DNA from: Hirsutella rhossiliensis | Lineage: Eukaryota; Ascomycota; Sordariomycetes; Hypocreales; Ophiocordycipitaceae | DNA length: 64,000 bases | Direction of reading: 5' to 3' | NCBI RefSeq assembly: GCF_020360975.1 | Contig: NW_025408667.1 | Span: 682,001-746,000 of the forward strand | Shown here: one piece after another, positions 33,838 through 45,763 of the stretch | How positions within the stretch are numbered: the stretch's first letter is position 1 | How the letters are laid out: each line of letters begins with the position of its first letter | Translations under genes and position numbers: made by a program | Notes under the pieces: model-generated | Told to the model about the DNA's origin: nothing | The model's database searches: none | The model's input: only the letters and a program-made list of their open reading frames with translations

Positions 33838-35040
33838 ATGACGACGGTTGTCGAATCTGGGCACAAACTGCCCTTCGCACAGCCCGGGTTTATCCTTGCG
33901 CGCGCCCGCCAATATATCAACCAGATATTCCAGAGAAGGGTGGCCGAAATCCTCAAGGAATCCAGCAGCTTAGACATGTCGCCTTTTCTCCGACGGGAGC
34001 TGGCCTAGTATCATGACTCTGTGGAGGATATGGCGCGTATGCAGGCTTGGAGCGAGACGACATTTGAAAATGGACGCCTCATGCTTGACCTTCCCCGGTG
34101 CTGCGCTGCCGAGATCACAATAACGCATCCCATCGGTCCTTTGGTGCTGGGGCCCGTCCTCGGGTGGGTCCCACAGCCCGACGACCATCCCTTGCGCGAC
34201 CAAGTCCTTGACGTATTCTTGTTTCGTCTGCGTGTCATGCTCGACAGGAAGCCCGAGATCCTCTACGCGTCGGCCACGGCGCTCGTCTTCGGGCTCACGC
34301 CCTGGGCTGTGCTCAAGATCAGCGATCGCCCCGACTCGGAAGACATCTGCAACATGGCATACATCACCGCCAACGTGCCCGAAGTGCCCGTTCCAGCGAT
34401 CCTGGGCGCTTTCCGCGGCGCAGGGCGACACTGGGTCTTTATGGCTCGGGTCCCCGGCGAGAGGCTGAACACTATCTGGACGAAACTGACGCCCATGCAA
34501 AAGCTATCCGTGCAGGGCCAACTCAACACGGCGTTTGCGGCGCTCGCGAGATATGAACGGCCGCCCCAGGGTCCCTGTTCCCGACTGGGGAGCGTCGCCG
34601 CTGGCATCTGCAGGGACGCGCTGCGCAAGTCGCGAGCCAGCCTGGGGAGCATCCCGACAGAGATGGTGTTCAACGATTTCCTCTGCGACACGCTGGACCC
34701 AAGGGTCAAGCGATGGCTCCGTCACATCCGCGCCGGGATGCGCAACGACCACCGCATCGTGTTGACGCACGGCAACTTACACCCGCGAAACATCCTGGTG
34801 ACCTTGGGGACTCCCAACACTGCCGCCCCCGACGGAGAGGTCAAGGTGACGGCCATTTTGGGGTGGGAAAGGGCCGGCTGGTATCCCGACTATTGGGACT
34901 ATGTCCGAGCCATGAGCGCCACCGAGGGCCCGCTCAACAATGCGCTCGATGACTGGATAGACTTTCTCCCGACGGAGGTGATTGGCTACCACATGGCCGA
35001 GTACGCGATGAATTGCCTGTTGCGTGATTGCCATGAGTAG
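33838..35040 (+). pseudogene. APH-type phosphotransferase-like gene with in-frame TAG
   Basis: One frame runs from an ATG in a good context (GCCATG at 33838) to TAG at 35038-35040, interrupted only by a TAG at 34006-34008. Text on both sides (ILKESSSLDMSPFLRREL, then YHDSVEDMARMQAWSE) reads like one protein. The body matches the fungal aminoglycoside-phosphotransferase/choline-kinase-like family: PWAVLKISDR, VPVPAILGAF, FMARVPGERL, LTHGNLHPRNIL and ILGWERAGWYPDYWDY. The usual HGD is HGN (codon 34774-34776) and the usual Asp-Trp-Glu is Gly-Trp-Glu (codon 34861-34863), so both key acids are missing. A shorter product could start at the ATG at 34030 (336 codons including the stop). Either a pseudogene or a catalytically dead protein. 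Confidence 0.65.
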
Positions 35041-35559
35041 TTGCGGGCCTGGTTTCAGCGAAGAGATGTAACCTTGGAAGCACGGTCAAGATGGAGATGA
35101 GGAGGGATGAGAACAGCGTCTTGTTGACTTTGTTACTGGGCTTTTGTTTCTACATGTTTCATGGTATAGATGAGATGAGAGAGCGACAAGAGACATGGAA
35201 TTGACAGCATCTTAGAGGGCATCAGCTACGAACGGTCTTTTCCCCATGGTAATAAACACGGTGGCATTGGATTTACAGGCGCTTTCACTTGATCAAAAGT
35301 CTGGTTCATCAACGATATGCAATTGCTAGTAGTTGGTCCCGATTGCTTTGCCAAGCAAGTCTGCCCGGCGGTCCTGGACCGCGGCGAATATCTTATCGAT
35401 AAGGATATTTTTTCCAATTTTCTGGTCAGACCCCTCCGGCCCGGGCATGGAGACCTACCTGCCTCTTTGCCCACCGCCTTGAACCGCAAAGAAGCAGAGA
35501 AGGAAGCCGCTGCGATTCCCTTTCGACTTGGACACAACAGTTAGCCAGGACTTTCTACC
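35041..35559. other. Intergenic stretch before DBP3
   Basis: No gene seen; the last ~100 bases are the DBP3 leader. Confidence 0.5.
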
Positions 35560-36610
35560 ATGGCCGCCACCAAGCACAAGCTCGCCCCCGAGGCCGAGGC
35601 GGCAGCCCGGCCGTCCAAAAAGTCAAAGGTCGACAGCGAGGCGCAGCTAAAGACGGAGACCAAGGAGGGCAAAGATGGGAAGAATAAGAAGAAGGAGAAA
35701 AAGGACAAGAAGCGCAATGGTGACGGCGAGGACGCCGGCGAGACCGCTGACGCTGACGCCGTGCGCAGGGCGGAAAAGGAGGCCAAGAAGGTCCGGAAGC
35801 AGGCGAGGAAGGAGACGAAGCAGAAGCTGAAGGAGGCGGGCGAACAGCTGCTGCGGGAAAAGGAACAGGCCCGGCAAGAGGAGGAAGAAAAGGAGACACC
35901 GGCCGTCAAGGACAAGGAGGAGGAGACTGCGGTGGTGGACAAGGGCAAGGGCAAGAAAAAGAACAAGAAGAGCAAGGACAAGAAGACGAAGGAGGCGGCC
36001 ACGGCCCAGCAGGACGGCGGCCACGGGTACGTGCAGACCATGAGCCTGTCGAGCGTCCCGCAGGCCGACATTGACGCCTTCCTGGCGACGCACCAAATCA
36101 CCGTCACCGACCCGCGCAGCTCCACGACGGCCCTCCGGCCCGTGACGGGCTTCGATCACCTCCCCTCGACCAACCTGCTGGAGAAGCAGCCGTCGCCGTT
36201 TGCAGGCTTCAAGGCGCCGACGCCCATCCAGGCGGCGTCGTGGCCCTTTACCCTGTCCGGGCGCGACGTCGTGGGCGTCGCCGAGACGGGGTCCGGCAAG
36301 ACCATGGCCTTTGCGCTGCCCTGCGTCGAGGCCGTTTCCGCCGCCGCCGCCGCCGGTTCCTCCAAGACCAACAGGCCCACGCGCGCCGTCGTCGTGTCGC
36401 CCACGCGCGAGCTCGCCATGCAGACGTACGAGCAGATGGCGCGCCTGGCGGCCCTCGTGGGACTGCGGTGCGTGTGCCTGTACGGCGGGGCGTCCAAGGA
36501 TGACCAGCGCGTGCAGCTGCAGCGTGGGTGCGACGTCGTGGTGGCGACGCCCGGCCGGCTCAAGGACTTCATGGCCGACGGCACCGTGGACCTGGGCGGC
36601 GCGCGCTTCG

Positions 36611-36643
<33 letters not shown>

Positions 36644-37613
36644 AGGGCTTCGAGGACGACATCCGCCACATGCTCAGCTGCTGCCCTGCCCGCGAGCATC
36701 GCCAGACGCTCATGTTCACCGCCACCTGGCCCCAGTCGGTCCAGGCGCTGGCCTCGAGCTTCATGGTCGACCCGGTCAAGGTCACCATCGGCCTCGGCAG
36801 GGACGACGACGGCTCCGGCGGCGTCGAGCTGCAGGCCAACGCGCGCATCGCGCAGAGCGTCGAGGTGGTGGATCCGCGCGACAAGGAGGGCCGGTTGCTG
36901 CAGATCCTCAAGCAGCGACAGCAGGGCACGCACCGCATGGACCGCATCCTCGTCTTCTGCCTGTACAAGAAGGAGGCGACGCGCATCGAGGCCCTGCTGA
37001 GCCGCAAGGGCATCCGCGTCGCCGGCATCCACGGCGACCTGCGCCAGGAGCAGCGCACCCGCAGCCTCGAGGCTTTCAAGTCGGGCAACACGCCCGTCCT
37101 CGTCGCCACCGACGTTGCGGCCCGCGGCCTCGACATTCCCGAGGTCAAGCTCGTCATCAACGTCACGGTACGTCTCGCTCAGCGGGCTGGCTTGGATTTC
37201 ATTGGATTTCATTTCTACCGATCGTCTCTGTCCTGCGTTCCCGCGTACCACTGCTGACATGTCGCAGTTCCCCCTGACCATCGAAGACTACGTCCACCGA
37301 ATCGGGCGAACCGGTCGCGCCGGCAACACGGGCGAGGCCATTACCCTCTTTACAGTCCAGGATAAGACGCACTCTGGCTCGTAAGTCTTGTTTCTCTCTT
37401 CCATTTCCTACTCGGTGTCGATTTCAGGCTACATACTTACCTCGATTGCGATTCTGTAGGCTGGTCAACATCCTCAGGGGCGCCAGCCAACCCGTGCCCG
37501 AGGACCTTCTCAAGTTCGGCACGACAGTCAAGAAAAAGACGCACGACATGTACGGCTCGTTTTTCAAGGACGTCGACATGAGCCAGAAGGCGACCAAAAT
37601 TACCTTTGACTAG
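35560..37613 (+). CDS. DBP3: ATP-dependent RNA helicase DBP3
   Basis: Three exons, 35560-37167, 37268-37380 and 37460-37613; 624 residues. The first ~150 residues are Lys/Glu-rich low complexity, a nucleolar-type tail. The DEAD-box core is complete: FKAPTPIQ (Q motif), AETGSGKT (I), PTREL (Ia), TPGRL (Ib), VLDEADRML (II), TATWP (III), [11 protein letters not shown] (IV), [11 protein letters not shown] (V), and [10 protein letters not shown] (VI) in exon 2. The TATWP motif and the [13 protein letters not shown] text point to DBP3 rather than other DEAD-box proteins. DBP3 assists early 60S ribosomal RNA processing in the nucleolus. It ends 60 bp from the convergent RFT1 stop, so the 3' UTRs probably overlap. 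Confidence 0.92.
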
Positions 37614-37673
37614 TGCTGTGAACTCGTTGGGGAGGAGGGAGTGTTTGGCGTGATGGCTTGGTCCCGGGGCACA

Positions 37674-39391
37674 TTACGGCTTGGTCCCTTTGCGCCCGCG
37701 TACCGACTGGAAGCATTCGAGCAGCAGGCTCTTTTCGAAATGGACACTGTGCAAGTTAGCTAGGGTCCATAGGAGACAGATATTTTTGCCATGTAGAAAG
37801 AACAAATCGGAATTGTGACTCACATCATGAGAAGCAGCGGCACGGCGGAGCCTGCAACCTTGGCGAGCGTCTGGACGGGCTCAGACTCGGCCTTGTCCAG
37901 GACGTCGAGCTGGCGCAACACGATAAAGGTGGCGAGTGAGACGACAAGGGTCGAGCGCGGCAGCAGGGAGGCGACGGAGAAGTGGGCGCGGTAAACGGTA
38001 AAAAATGCCTTGATAAAGGCAGCGCTCCAGACGATGCGGCACAGCATGTTGACAATGTTGGCCAAGACCAGGCCGCGGGCGCCGAGCTGGTAGACGCGCA
38101 TCAAGAGGTAGGCGGCGGCGGCAAAGACGACGGAAAAGGCGGCCATCCAGAGCGACTGGCGGTGGACCTGGCGCTCGGTGGCGACGGACGCGACGAGGGA
38201 CTCTGCGAGGCCGTTGAGGGCGAGAAAGGGCACGTAGAAGCAGTAGGTGGCGAGGACATGGCCGGCCCCGACGCCGGCCCAGCGGCTGCCGGCGACGAGG
38301 GCGAGGAGCGAGGGGGCGGCAAAGGGGCCGACGCTAGCGACGACGGCGGAGAGGACGAGATAGAGGCGCGCGAGGGTAGTGAGGCTGCGCCTCGCCTCCA
38401 AGACTGCGGCAGAAGGGGTTGCGTCGTCAGCAGGGGTAGCAGGCGAGGAGGACAGGAGGCGGGAAAAGTAGCTGCGGCAGCTCTCCTCGACGGGCTGCAA
38501 GAGGAGGCGGGCAACGAGACCGCCGTAGTTGTTTGCGAGGGCGTAGACGCCCTGGACCTGGGGACTGGCGAGCAGGGAGACGAGAAATGTGTCGCCCTGG
38601 GTGAGGAGGTGCTTAACGACGCTCTGGGCCATCATGCTAGCGGCGAGGCTGACGGTGGGACGGTAAAAGTAGGTCATGCAAAAGTCTGCGCCAGTACCGA
38701 CGGCCTTGGGGACGAGAGAGAAGCCTTCGTCCGAGGCGAGGCGCAAGCCGGCAACGAGGTAGATGGCGAGCAGGGCGTAGGCGTAGGCCAGCTGGCCCAG
38801 GGCAAAGGGCAAGACGCCGACGTCGAGGCCGCGGCGGGAAGCAGTGACGACGGCGCCAAAGACGACGAGGCAGCGCAGCAGGGTGGCGAGCGACTCTGCG
38901 GCGGCACGGGTGGCGAAGCGGAGACGCATCTGCATGAGGACGAAGCACGGCTCAGCAACCAGCTCGACGAGGGCGGCGAGGGCGTAGAGGCGCAGGGAGA
39001 CAACGAGATGCGGACGGGCGAGGGTGGCAGGGCTGGCGGAGGCGAGATAGAGCCACGCGAGGGCGACTGCGACGGGCACGCCGAGTGCGAGGGCGAGATA
39101 ACCGAGGTTGACGACGGCCTGGGCCTCCTTGCCCTGCCCACGCCGCTTCTGCTCCTGCTTCTGGTGAGCAGCGACGCCCTGGCGCTGGATGGCGACGCGG
39201 AGGCTCTCGCGGGCAAAGAAGAGGACGGAGAGGTAGTAGACGTCGAGCTGGGTGGCGAGGCCGAGCAGGGGCGCGGTGAGCAGGCGGACGAGCAGCTGGT
39301 TCGCGACAAAGGTGACGAGGCGCGAGAGCAGCTGGAGGAGGATGAGGAGCGAGGCGCCCTGGACCACGGAGGGGGGTGTTTCGGAGGGCAT
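37674..39391 (-). CDS. RFT1: Oligosaccharide translocation protein RFT1
   Basis: Two exons, 39391-37824 and 37746-37674; 546 residues. The 77-bp intron (GTGAGT..ACAG) lies just before the C-terminus; without it the frame stops two codons later, so the last 24 residues ([13 protein letters not shown]..) are easily missed. RFT1 is an ER membrane protein of about 12 helices needed for N-glycan assembly at the Man5-dolichol stage. The N-terminus [21 protein letters not shown], the QRQGVAAH and [14 protein letters not shown] segments, [51 protein letters not shown] and [21 protein letters not shown] are family signatures. An acidic/basic low-complexity stretch lies around residues 75-90. Confidence 0.93.
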
Positions 39392-39769
39392 GGTGATGGC
39401 TCTTGACGCGTTTTTATGATGCCTTTGCTTCCTCTTGGCGAGGGTGGCAGGTTGTGAGCCGCGGTGAGGGTGGTTGTCGAGGCGAGGGTGAGGGTTGAGT
39501 GAAGTTGAGGGTTGAGGTGTGAGGTGGAGGAGATGAGGTCGAGTCCCCGTGGGTAGGCGTCAGCGGGCGAGGTGCAGTGTGCGAGTCCACTAAACTCGAC
39601 CGCTGGGGGATGACACTTAGTGGGGGCTAGTCCAGCTGTCACGGTGAGATGCCTTGAATTACAGGCCCTGAGCATCGATTACCTATAGTTACCCACTGAC
39701 GGGCAGCTGGCAAGTCAAGTGACGAAGAGGCCAAGCGAGTCAAATCCGTATCTCGAACCCGTGAAGAAC
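39392..39769. other. Intergenic stretch between YdeI-like gene end and RFT1 start
   Basis: Contains the RFT1 upstream region, with tandem-like GAGGGT/GAGG runs near 39435-39520. No gene seen. Confidence 0.5.
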
Positions 39770-40384
39770 TCAATACGCCCTCTCCCACCGCCCATCCGCC
39801 CTCGCAGCATCAACCTCCCTCAAGCCCGCGGGCGCCATCCTCCCCTCAGCGAGCAGCGCCGCGACGCGCGCGACATTGCGGCGCGACCACACGCTCCGCC
39901 GGCGCCGGGGCGTGAAGCGCTGCAGGAAGAAGCGAAGCGCTTCGTCGTCGTCGTCGCAGCGCCGCCGCTGGCCGTCGATCCAGCCGTGGCACAGCGCCGC
40001 GTCGACGGCCGCGTCGTAGCTGACGGACGCGACGCCCGATGCCTTCTTCGCAAGCTTGAGCCACACGCCGCTGCTGGCGGACGGCTGCTGCGCCGAGAGC
40101 CAGGCTTCCCACGCCGTGGCCGAGGCGAAGAAGAGCGTGGGCAGCGCGGGGCGACGGGCGACGGGAGCTTTCCGAGTCGGCGCTGCTGCTGCTGCTGCTG
40201 TGGCTGAAGATGTTGGGCGCGCCGGCTTGTCAAGGGCTGTTGATTTTCCTTGCGGGCGCTCGGCCGGGGCAGACGCAGTGACGGCCGTAGACGCAGCCGT
40301 CTGGGAGCGCGTCGTCCGCGGCACGCTCGTCCGCACAGCCGCCTTCATCTTCCGGCCCATGCCGTGACGCAAGACAGGGGTCAA
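39770..40384 (-). CDS. YdeI/OmpD-associated family protein, C-terminally short
   Basis: Single frame of 204 residues. The first ~75 are basic, low-complexity (RTTRSQTAAST.., an Ala run) and may be nuclear or mitochondrial. Residues ~82-204 match the first half of the YdeI/OmpD-associated family: FFASATAWEAWL, GVWLKLAKK, SYDAAVDAALCHGWIDGQ, FLQRFTPRRRRSVWSRRNV, GRMAPAGLREVDAARADGRWERAY. Full-length relatives continue after this point with a helical C-terminal half, but a TGA follows immediately and no splice donor plus downstream homology was found. The gene is therefore truncated or has an exon I could not find. The biochemical role of the family in fungi is unknown. An in-frame start may also lie at the Met nine codons in. 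Confidence 0.7.
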   Translation of the reverse strand: MTPVLRHGMGRKMKAAVRTSVPRTTRSQTAASTAVTASAPAERPQGKSTALDKPARPTSSATAAAAAAPTRKAPVARRPALPTLFFASATAWEAWLSAQQPSASSGVWLKLAKKASGVASVSYDAAVDAALCHGWIDGQRRRCDDDDEALRFFLQRFTPRRRRSVWSRRNVARVAALLAEGRMAPAGLREVDAARADGRWERAY

Positions 40385-41408
40385 CGATGGAGGCTGAGGT
40401 TGATGAGTACGAGTGAAATGACGATGCCGTCATGTGACGCTGATCCGGAGGCAACGAGGCCCTAGCGTCGAGGTTGTGTTTCTATTTTCATCCTCGACCT
40501 CATTGTCTCAGCCTCATCTAGTGCCATCACTCTTCCTCCAAACTACCCTATACCCAGCCCTCTCCACGGCACCATGTCTCTCCTCCCATCCACTCTCCAA
40601 CTGCCATCTCGCCGGAATAAGCGAGAGTCATGTTCAAAGAAAAGAAAGGAAAAAGAAGGAGCCTTGTCCAACAAACCCCAACCTTGGCACCCAACCGGCC
40701 CCTCGGTTCCCGGCCTCGCTCGGGAGCAACATGTCCGAGACACTCAAGACCTCGCCAATCCAAGACCCATTTTGATTTCATGTCCATATCAAGAAGATAT
40801 ACGAGTCTCTGCGCCCTCGTCTGCTTGCAATTGACTACAGAAATGATCCCCGAAAGAGCATCCGTGCAACCCCCAAACCGAGACGAGAGCCGAGAACAAG
40901 TTGTGATAGCGGCTCGCCTCGTTTCGCCTCACCATGCCATCCCCTCCTCGCCCGCATGACACCCCTATCGTAATTCTCCCGACGCCCTGTCTAGTCCCTA
41001 TCCCAGATCCCCTCCAGCCACGCGTATGCCCTCATGTACATGAAAAAGGAGAAAGGAGCGGTGACGAGAGCCTTTGCTTGGCCCTGCCGATGACGGCCGT
41101 CAGTCGCACGCGATGCAATCCCGAGGCGCTCCGGATGTAACCTGCGGCACGGCGCAGTAGCCAGAGTGCGACAGGTTTAAGGCGGATTCCGCCACTGCCA
41201 TAATGGCTACTCGCAGACCTAATCCAGCGCAACCCGACTCGCCGAGAAACACATGTTCCGCCTCCCCTGTTGACGTACACGACCGCGCTCCCTAACCCGC
41301 CAGCCCAAATCCCATATCCTCCAGCATGGCCACCCTCCGTCTCACCACGCTCCCCCGAGAGACACCCCATTTCGCCCTCGCCAGACAGCCGCAACCTCCC
41401 CCCCCCCC
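40385..41408. other. Intergenic stretch, 1 kb
   Basis: Upstream region of the YdeI-like gene and 3' flank of the carotenoid oxygenase. No gene seen. Confidence 0.5.
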
Positions 41409-43202
41409 TCAAGCGCGTGCGGGCGCGTGGAAGCCATGGAACCCCAGGGCTATCGGGAAATCAGCCTCGGCTCGCCCCGTTTCCTCCATCGTCCTCGCGT
41501 CCAGACACAGCAGATACGACTTCTGCGCCGTGCCGTCGAGCACCACGCTCAAGACCACGCCGTCGTCCTCGTCTGTTGCACCGGGCCGTGGCACAAAGAC
41601 GGGCTCGCCCGGCGTGTGCGCGTGCGAGCCACTCCACAGCACCGCCTCGCGCGTCTCCAGGTCCGTCTTGACAATCGAGTCCATGAAGGTACTGAGGCCG
41701 CGGTTGCTCGTCCCGTACACGTATCGATACGGCCGTCCCATCCGCTCGGGGTGGATGTTGGACAACTCTCCCGAGTGCGGGCTGGCAATCGAAAACACTT
41801 CCTCGGCTGTGGCCGACCGCGCCTCCTCGCGCGTCTGCTCCGCAACAGGCATTCTGAATCTATATCGCACATGGCGGCTGTGTGACCTCTTGTGGCCGCC
41901 GCCGTCGCAATATGCCCTCATGGCCTCGTTGCGATCCAGGATCACGTCGTAGTAGAGCCCAAACATGATGTCGGCATTGTCGTACATGGTGTGGTCCAGG
42001 CATAGGTCCGTCCACTTCTCGTCGCTCTCGTCCTTGACGTGCTCCTCAAAGGCATTGACGGAATGGAAGAAGAAGGCGGCGGGCGTGGAGAAGCGCGCCA
42101 TAACACCGCGGCCGTGCTTGCGATCCACGACGACCCATTGGCACCGTCGGTCTCTGTCAAACGGCTTAATAGCGTCGACGAGATTTCTTTCCCACAGAAT
42201 CTTGACCCCATTCCACCCGAAGTGGCTGGATGGAATGCACAGGACCACGTAATTTTCTGTCAAGAAGAAGCTGTGGATGTACGCGGGTGCCAGGTCGGGG
42301 TCCGATATGGTGGCCAAGACGTCCGTTGTCCCCGTCGCCGCGTTGACGCGGAAGACGCGGTACGTCGCAAGCCGGCCCAGAGCCAAGTTGAAGTTGAACC
42401 AATCTCCGGTCTCGGCGTCTTGTTGGGCGTGGGCGCAAGAAAGCACCCCCTGGAGGTCGGGATGGAGGCGCTGTTGATTCGCAAAACCTAGCGGCTCGAG
42501 GGTGTCCGGGTCAATCTCCTGCAGCGCGCAGTGGTCTGTGCTGATGTAGACGTTGCTGACTCCTGTCCGGTGGCCGCTCTTGGTGTCGGCGGGCCCGTTT
42601 GCCGGCAGGCCGGGAAAGTTGGGCAGGCAAGCGACGTTGTTGTTTAAACGCCGCGGGACAAAGAGGCTCATGAACTTTGAAAAGATGCCCACGCAGGGAT
42701 CGGCTCTCTGTCCAAACGAGGTGCTGGAGCGCCAGCCCGCTTTCTTGACCTGTGCGACGTGATCCTCAGACTGCCGCCGGGACGAGTAAACAACGGTCGT
42801 TTCCCCATCACCGCCGTGGGGAGCAATGATGTCGAACTTGTGGGTGTGGGCGAAGCCGTCAAACCAGTGTGAGACATAGTGAGTCCCTCTGGACGTGTCC
42901 TCGACGCTGCTCTGGCCGGGGCCTGTTCGATAGAGCGAGCCGGCCGCCCATGCGGGGATGGTGCCTTTGATGCTCAGCTGGAGTGGTCCCCGATGCTCCT
43001 CGAGGCCCTCGAACTTGAGTTTTTCTGTTAGCGGGACGGACTGGCAAAGGGGACGGGGTGCCGCTCTTGGGCGTCATCGCACCCCGGCGTGGTTGGGCCA
43101 GTCTTTCCACGACTCGTTTTGGATGTTGTGGAATATCTGCTCCTTGTCTTCCTTCTCGTTCTTGGCGGTGCGATGGACAACGCCGAACGCGTTGACGGCC
43201 AT
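41409..43202 (-). CDS. Carotenoid cleavage dioxygenase, CAO-2/CarT type
   Basis: Two exons, 43202-43083 and 43013-41409; 574 residues. The 69-bp intron (GTGCGA..GCTAAC..CAAG) joins WPNHAG to FEGLEE. The four iron-binding His are in expected contexts: CAHAQQDAETGD (His235), PAYIHSFFLTENY (His287), FFFHSVNAFEEH (His357) and GFHGFHAP (His566 by pattern). The opening (NHAGFEGLEEHRGP, YRTGPGQ, SHWFDGFAHTHKF) resembles Neurospora CAO-2 and Fusarium CarT, which cut torulene toward neurosporaxanthin, more than the retinal-forming CarX. The substrate is inferred. No other carotenoid gene is present in the window, so if the pathway exists here it is dispersed. Confidence 0.87.
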
Positions 43203-45763
43203 GGCTAAAGGCGAGGGAGGCGGCGGGGGACGTGGTTGAAGGGACGACGAAAGAATAGGCTCTCTCCAGGCGGATGGATGCTCGTGCGCGGCCCCACGGC
43301 AAGGGCTCGGCAGGTGATGGGACGAGGATGATATATCTACAGCGGAATGGCGCAGCTGGGCTCAGTCAGTTGCACGTCTGCGATGGCGACGCAGCTGTCA
43401 CCACCTGGCGATGCGGGTAGCCTGGAGGCGGTCGAAACAAAGTTCCTCCAGAAGTGCCGAGGCACGACCAGGCCCAAGTCGCACAGAGGTCCCCCATGGC
43501 TGTTCGCTCGCTCCCCTATTCGCTTTGCGCGGATAGATGCGGCTATTGGCCAAGGAGCGCGCTGTTGCTGGCCAACGTACAGTAGTATGTAGGCAGCAAA
43601 CGAGATTTCCCATCAACAGGCCTTGCCGCGGCCTGTGCTTACTCAGTCAGGATGGGCCCCCAAACTTGGATATGCCTTATGAAGCATGCTTTTTCTCTTG
43701 CATCGCACCAAGGGCCTTTTCGGGCAGGTGTCTTTCCGTACGACGACGGGGCATGCCCAGACCCCGACGTCTGAGCCATCGCCTAGTAGTCGAGAGGCCC
43801 ACCACCCATGGGCCACAGCGCAGCGGCAAGCGAATGCGAGCCAGTTCTGCTCGGGGAGCCCCATGCGGCGAAGACGCTGAGGGGGGATATACCGTGCCCG
43901 CTCGGGGCCTGGCTGCCCACCATGTGCCACATTGTCCCCATGAATTGGCCGCTGGCGTCGAAAAATGGACGCCTTAGGAGCGGCTCGTGCCCAGGCTTCG
44001 GTTCGACGTGATGGAGGGGCCGCTCGGCTGTTCTAGATGGCTGCAGCAGCCGTCGGGGTGCTGCGCTCCCAGGCCCATGAGGTTGGCGCGGTGCGGTGTT
44101 CTGGGCCCGAGCGTTGCCCTCATGTCACCTGCGAAACCCCGCATTGGACCGGATGCATGTATGCGTACAATGGACGGGTTCGCGTTGGCATCAATGGACC
44201 AGTCCCTTTGGCACAGGCACGAGTCCACAGCCGGGGCCCGGGCCGCGTCGGGGGCGCCGGCGTGGGGCCGCGGCCGTGTCCGTGCACGAGCGGATCTCAT
44301 GGTCGAATGGGGAAGGTTCGTGGCCAGGAGGGAGCGAGCATTTGAGACAGCAGCGGGCGACGAGGACGGATGGCCACGATCAGACGTCTTGACACTCGGT
44401 AATCGGAAACAAGTTTATCCTCCTGGCCCGTCTAGTCAATGAAGGCGCTCGGGGGCAATGCCGCGCGTCAACTAGCTCCAGTCAGCCGCTAGGTACTAAA
44501 TACGTACTTCTGCTAGTCCTGCCCATCGCTAATCTTTGGCTTCCTATTCCCAGCATTGAAGCGGCTGCATCGAGATTCATTGCTCGCGTGTCCTCTGTCG
44601 GTGGAGCCAATCCATGAGAGAGCGTTGTTCGACCGTCCAACACCCCCTGCCAACACCGTCCTGACCAACGCTCAGAATTCAGTCAAGGACTTGCCCCCAG
44701 TCACGAAATGGAGCTCGCATCATGATACGAATCCATGGCCAGTCAAGTTTCAGCACCCTCGTCAGTCGTCGACGAGCCGCGCGGCGCTACCATGGAACGG
44801 CTGCGTTGGGCAGGGCTGAAGCCGTTTTGCATACATAGTCAACCCGCGTCACGCTCATACGAGTCCTCCACGATGCTTGGTCCCAATGGCAAACATTTCC
44901 ATTCTCGCGTCCCGCCCAGCATCGCCCTCGGGCCTAACAAGGCCACGCCCTAACAAGGCCACGCCCCTCGGGAAAAAAGAATCTCTGCCGAAAAGGCCAT
45001 GGTCGCCCTCTCTCGAGACAATCAACAGCCAGCGTCTCATGTGGCGTCATAGACAGAAAAGTGCACCATGTGCTCGAGCACCTAGGTTACGAGAACGGAA
45101 TACGGCATGACGTGGGACTCGAGCCGACGCGTTGCGCGGAGCTCATCGCATCCACATGACAGCTTGATGCCAGAGACGAGCAAGAGGCATACGGCTGGCT
45201 CCCGTCGCGTCACGAGGTGATGAGCACCCTGTCATCTGGGCTCTTGGACAAGTCCGGGACAGCTTGCTGGCCGGGGATGGCATTATTGATGACGAGGCAG
45301 CGCACGTGCGCCCCTGATGGCGCCCTTTCTCCTGAGAGCCGAAGCACTGCAGGTGCTGTGCTCTCTCGAAAAGAGGTCCGCCATGATGCCACGATGATAT
45401 GATATCCCTGGGTGGTAAGACGGCGAGCCAAGGACAAGTCGGGCAGCTTCCTTTCCATCATTGGCCATCGGCCCCGAGCGCCTGTCATTGGGCGAGAAAC
45501 TCTCCGGCCGATGCCGTCATACGTTCGCGTATGGGCATCCCGCGGCCATAGCAGAAGCACGTTGCCGTCGGGTTTCACGGGTACCTCGTGACTGGAGGTC
45601 TTGCTGGGATTGGACGGCCAGCTGCAGGTATGGTGCTGCGTATCTGGGCGAGTCAAAATGAGGCATCCGACTGGACCGGGCTTCCCATTGTGAGAGTCGG
45701 GCGCAATGGCTTCAAGTCTGAGGTTGGACAGGCCGTTGGGGAGGGAGAAATCCATTGAGCATT
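43203..45763. other. Intergenic stretch, 2.6 kb
   Basis: Upstream region of the carotenoid oxygenase and 3' flank of FTA4. A 181-codon open frame lies on the minus strand at 45210-45755 right after FTA4. It has no recognisable domain and is treated as chance. A 16-bp tandem duplication lies at 44933-44964. Confidence 0.5.
44933..44964. repeat. 16-bp tandem duplication
   Basis: CCTAACAAGGCCACGC repeated twice without a gap. Confidence 0.9.

Noticed and set aside
35647..37281. Very long minus-strand frame opposite DBP3 (and the plus-strand frame opposite RFT1)
   Set aside because: These are shadows created by GC-rich codon use; the opposite strands encode complete, recognisable proteins.
45210..45755. 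181-codon minus-strand frame right after FTA4
   Set aside because: No recognisable domain, composition typical of chance GC-rich frames, and position fits the FTA4 3' UTR.
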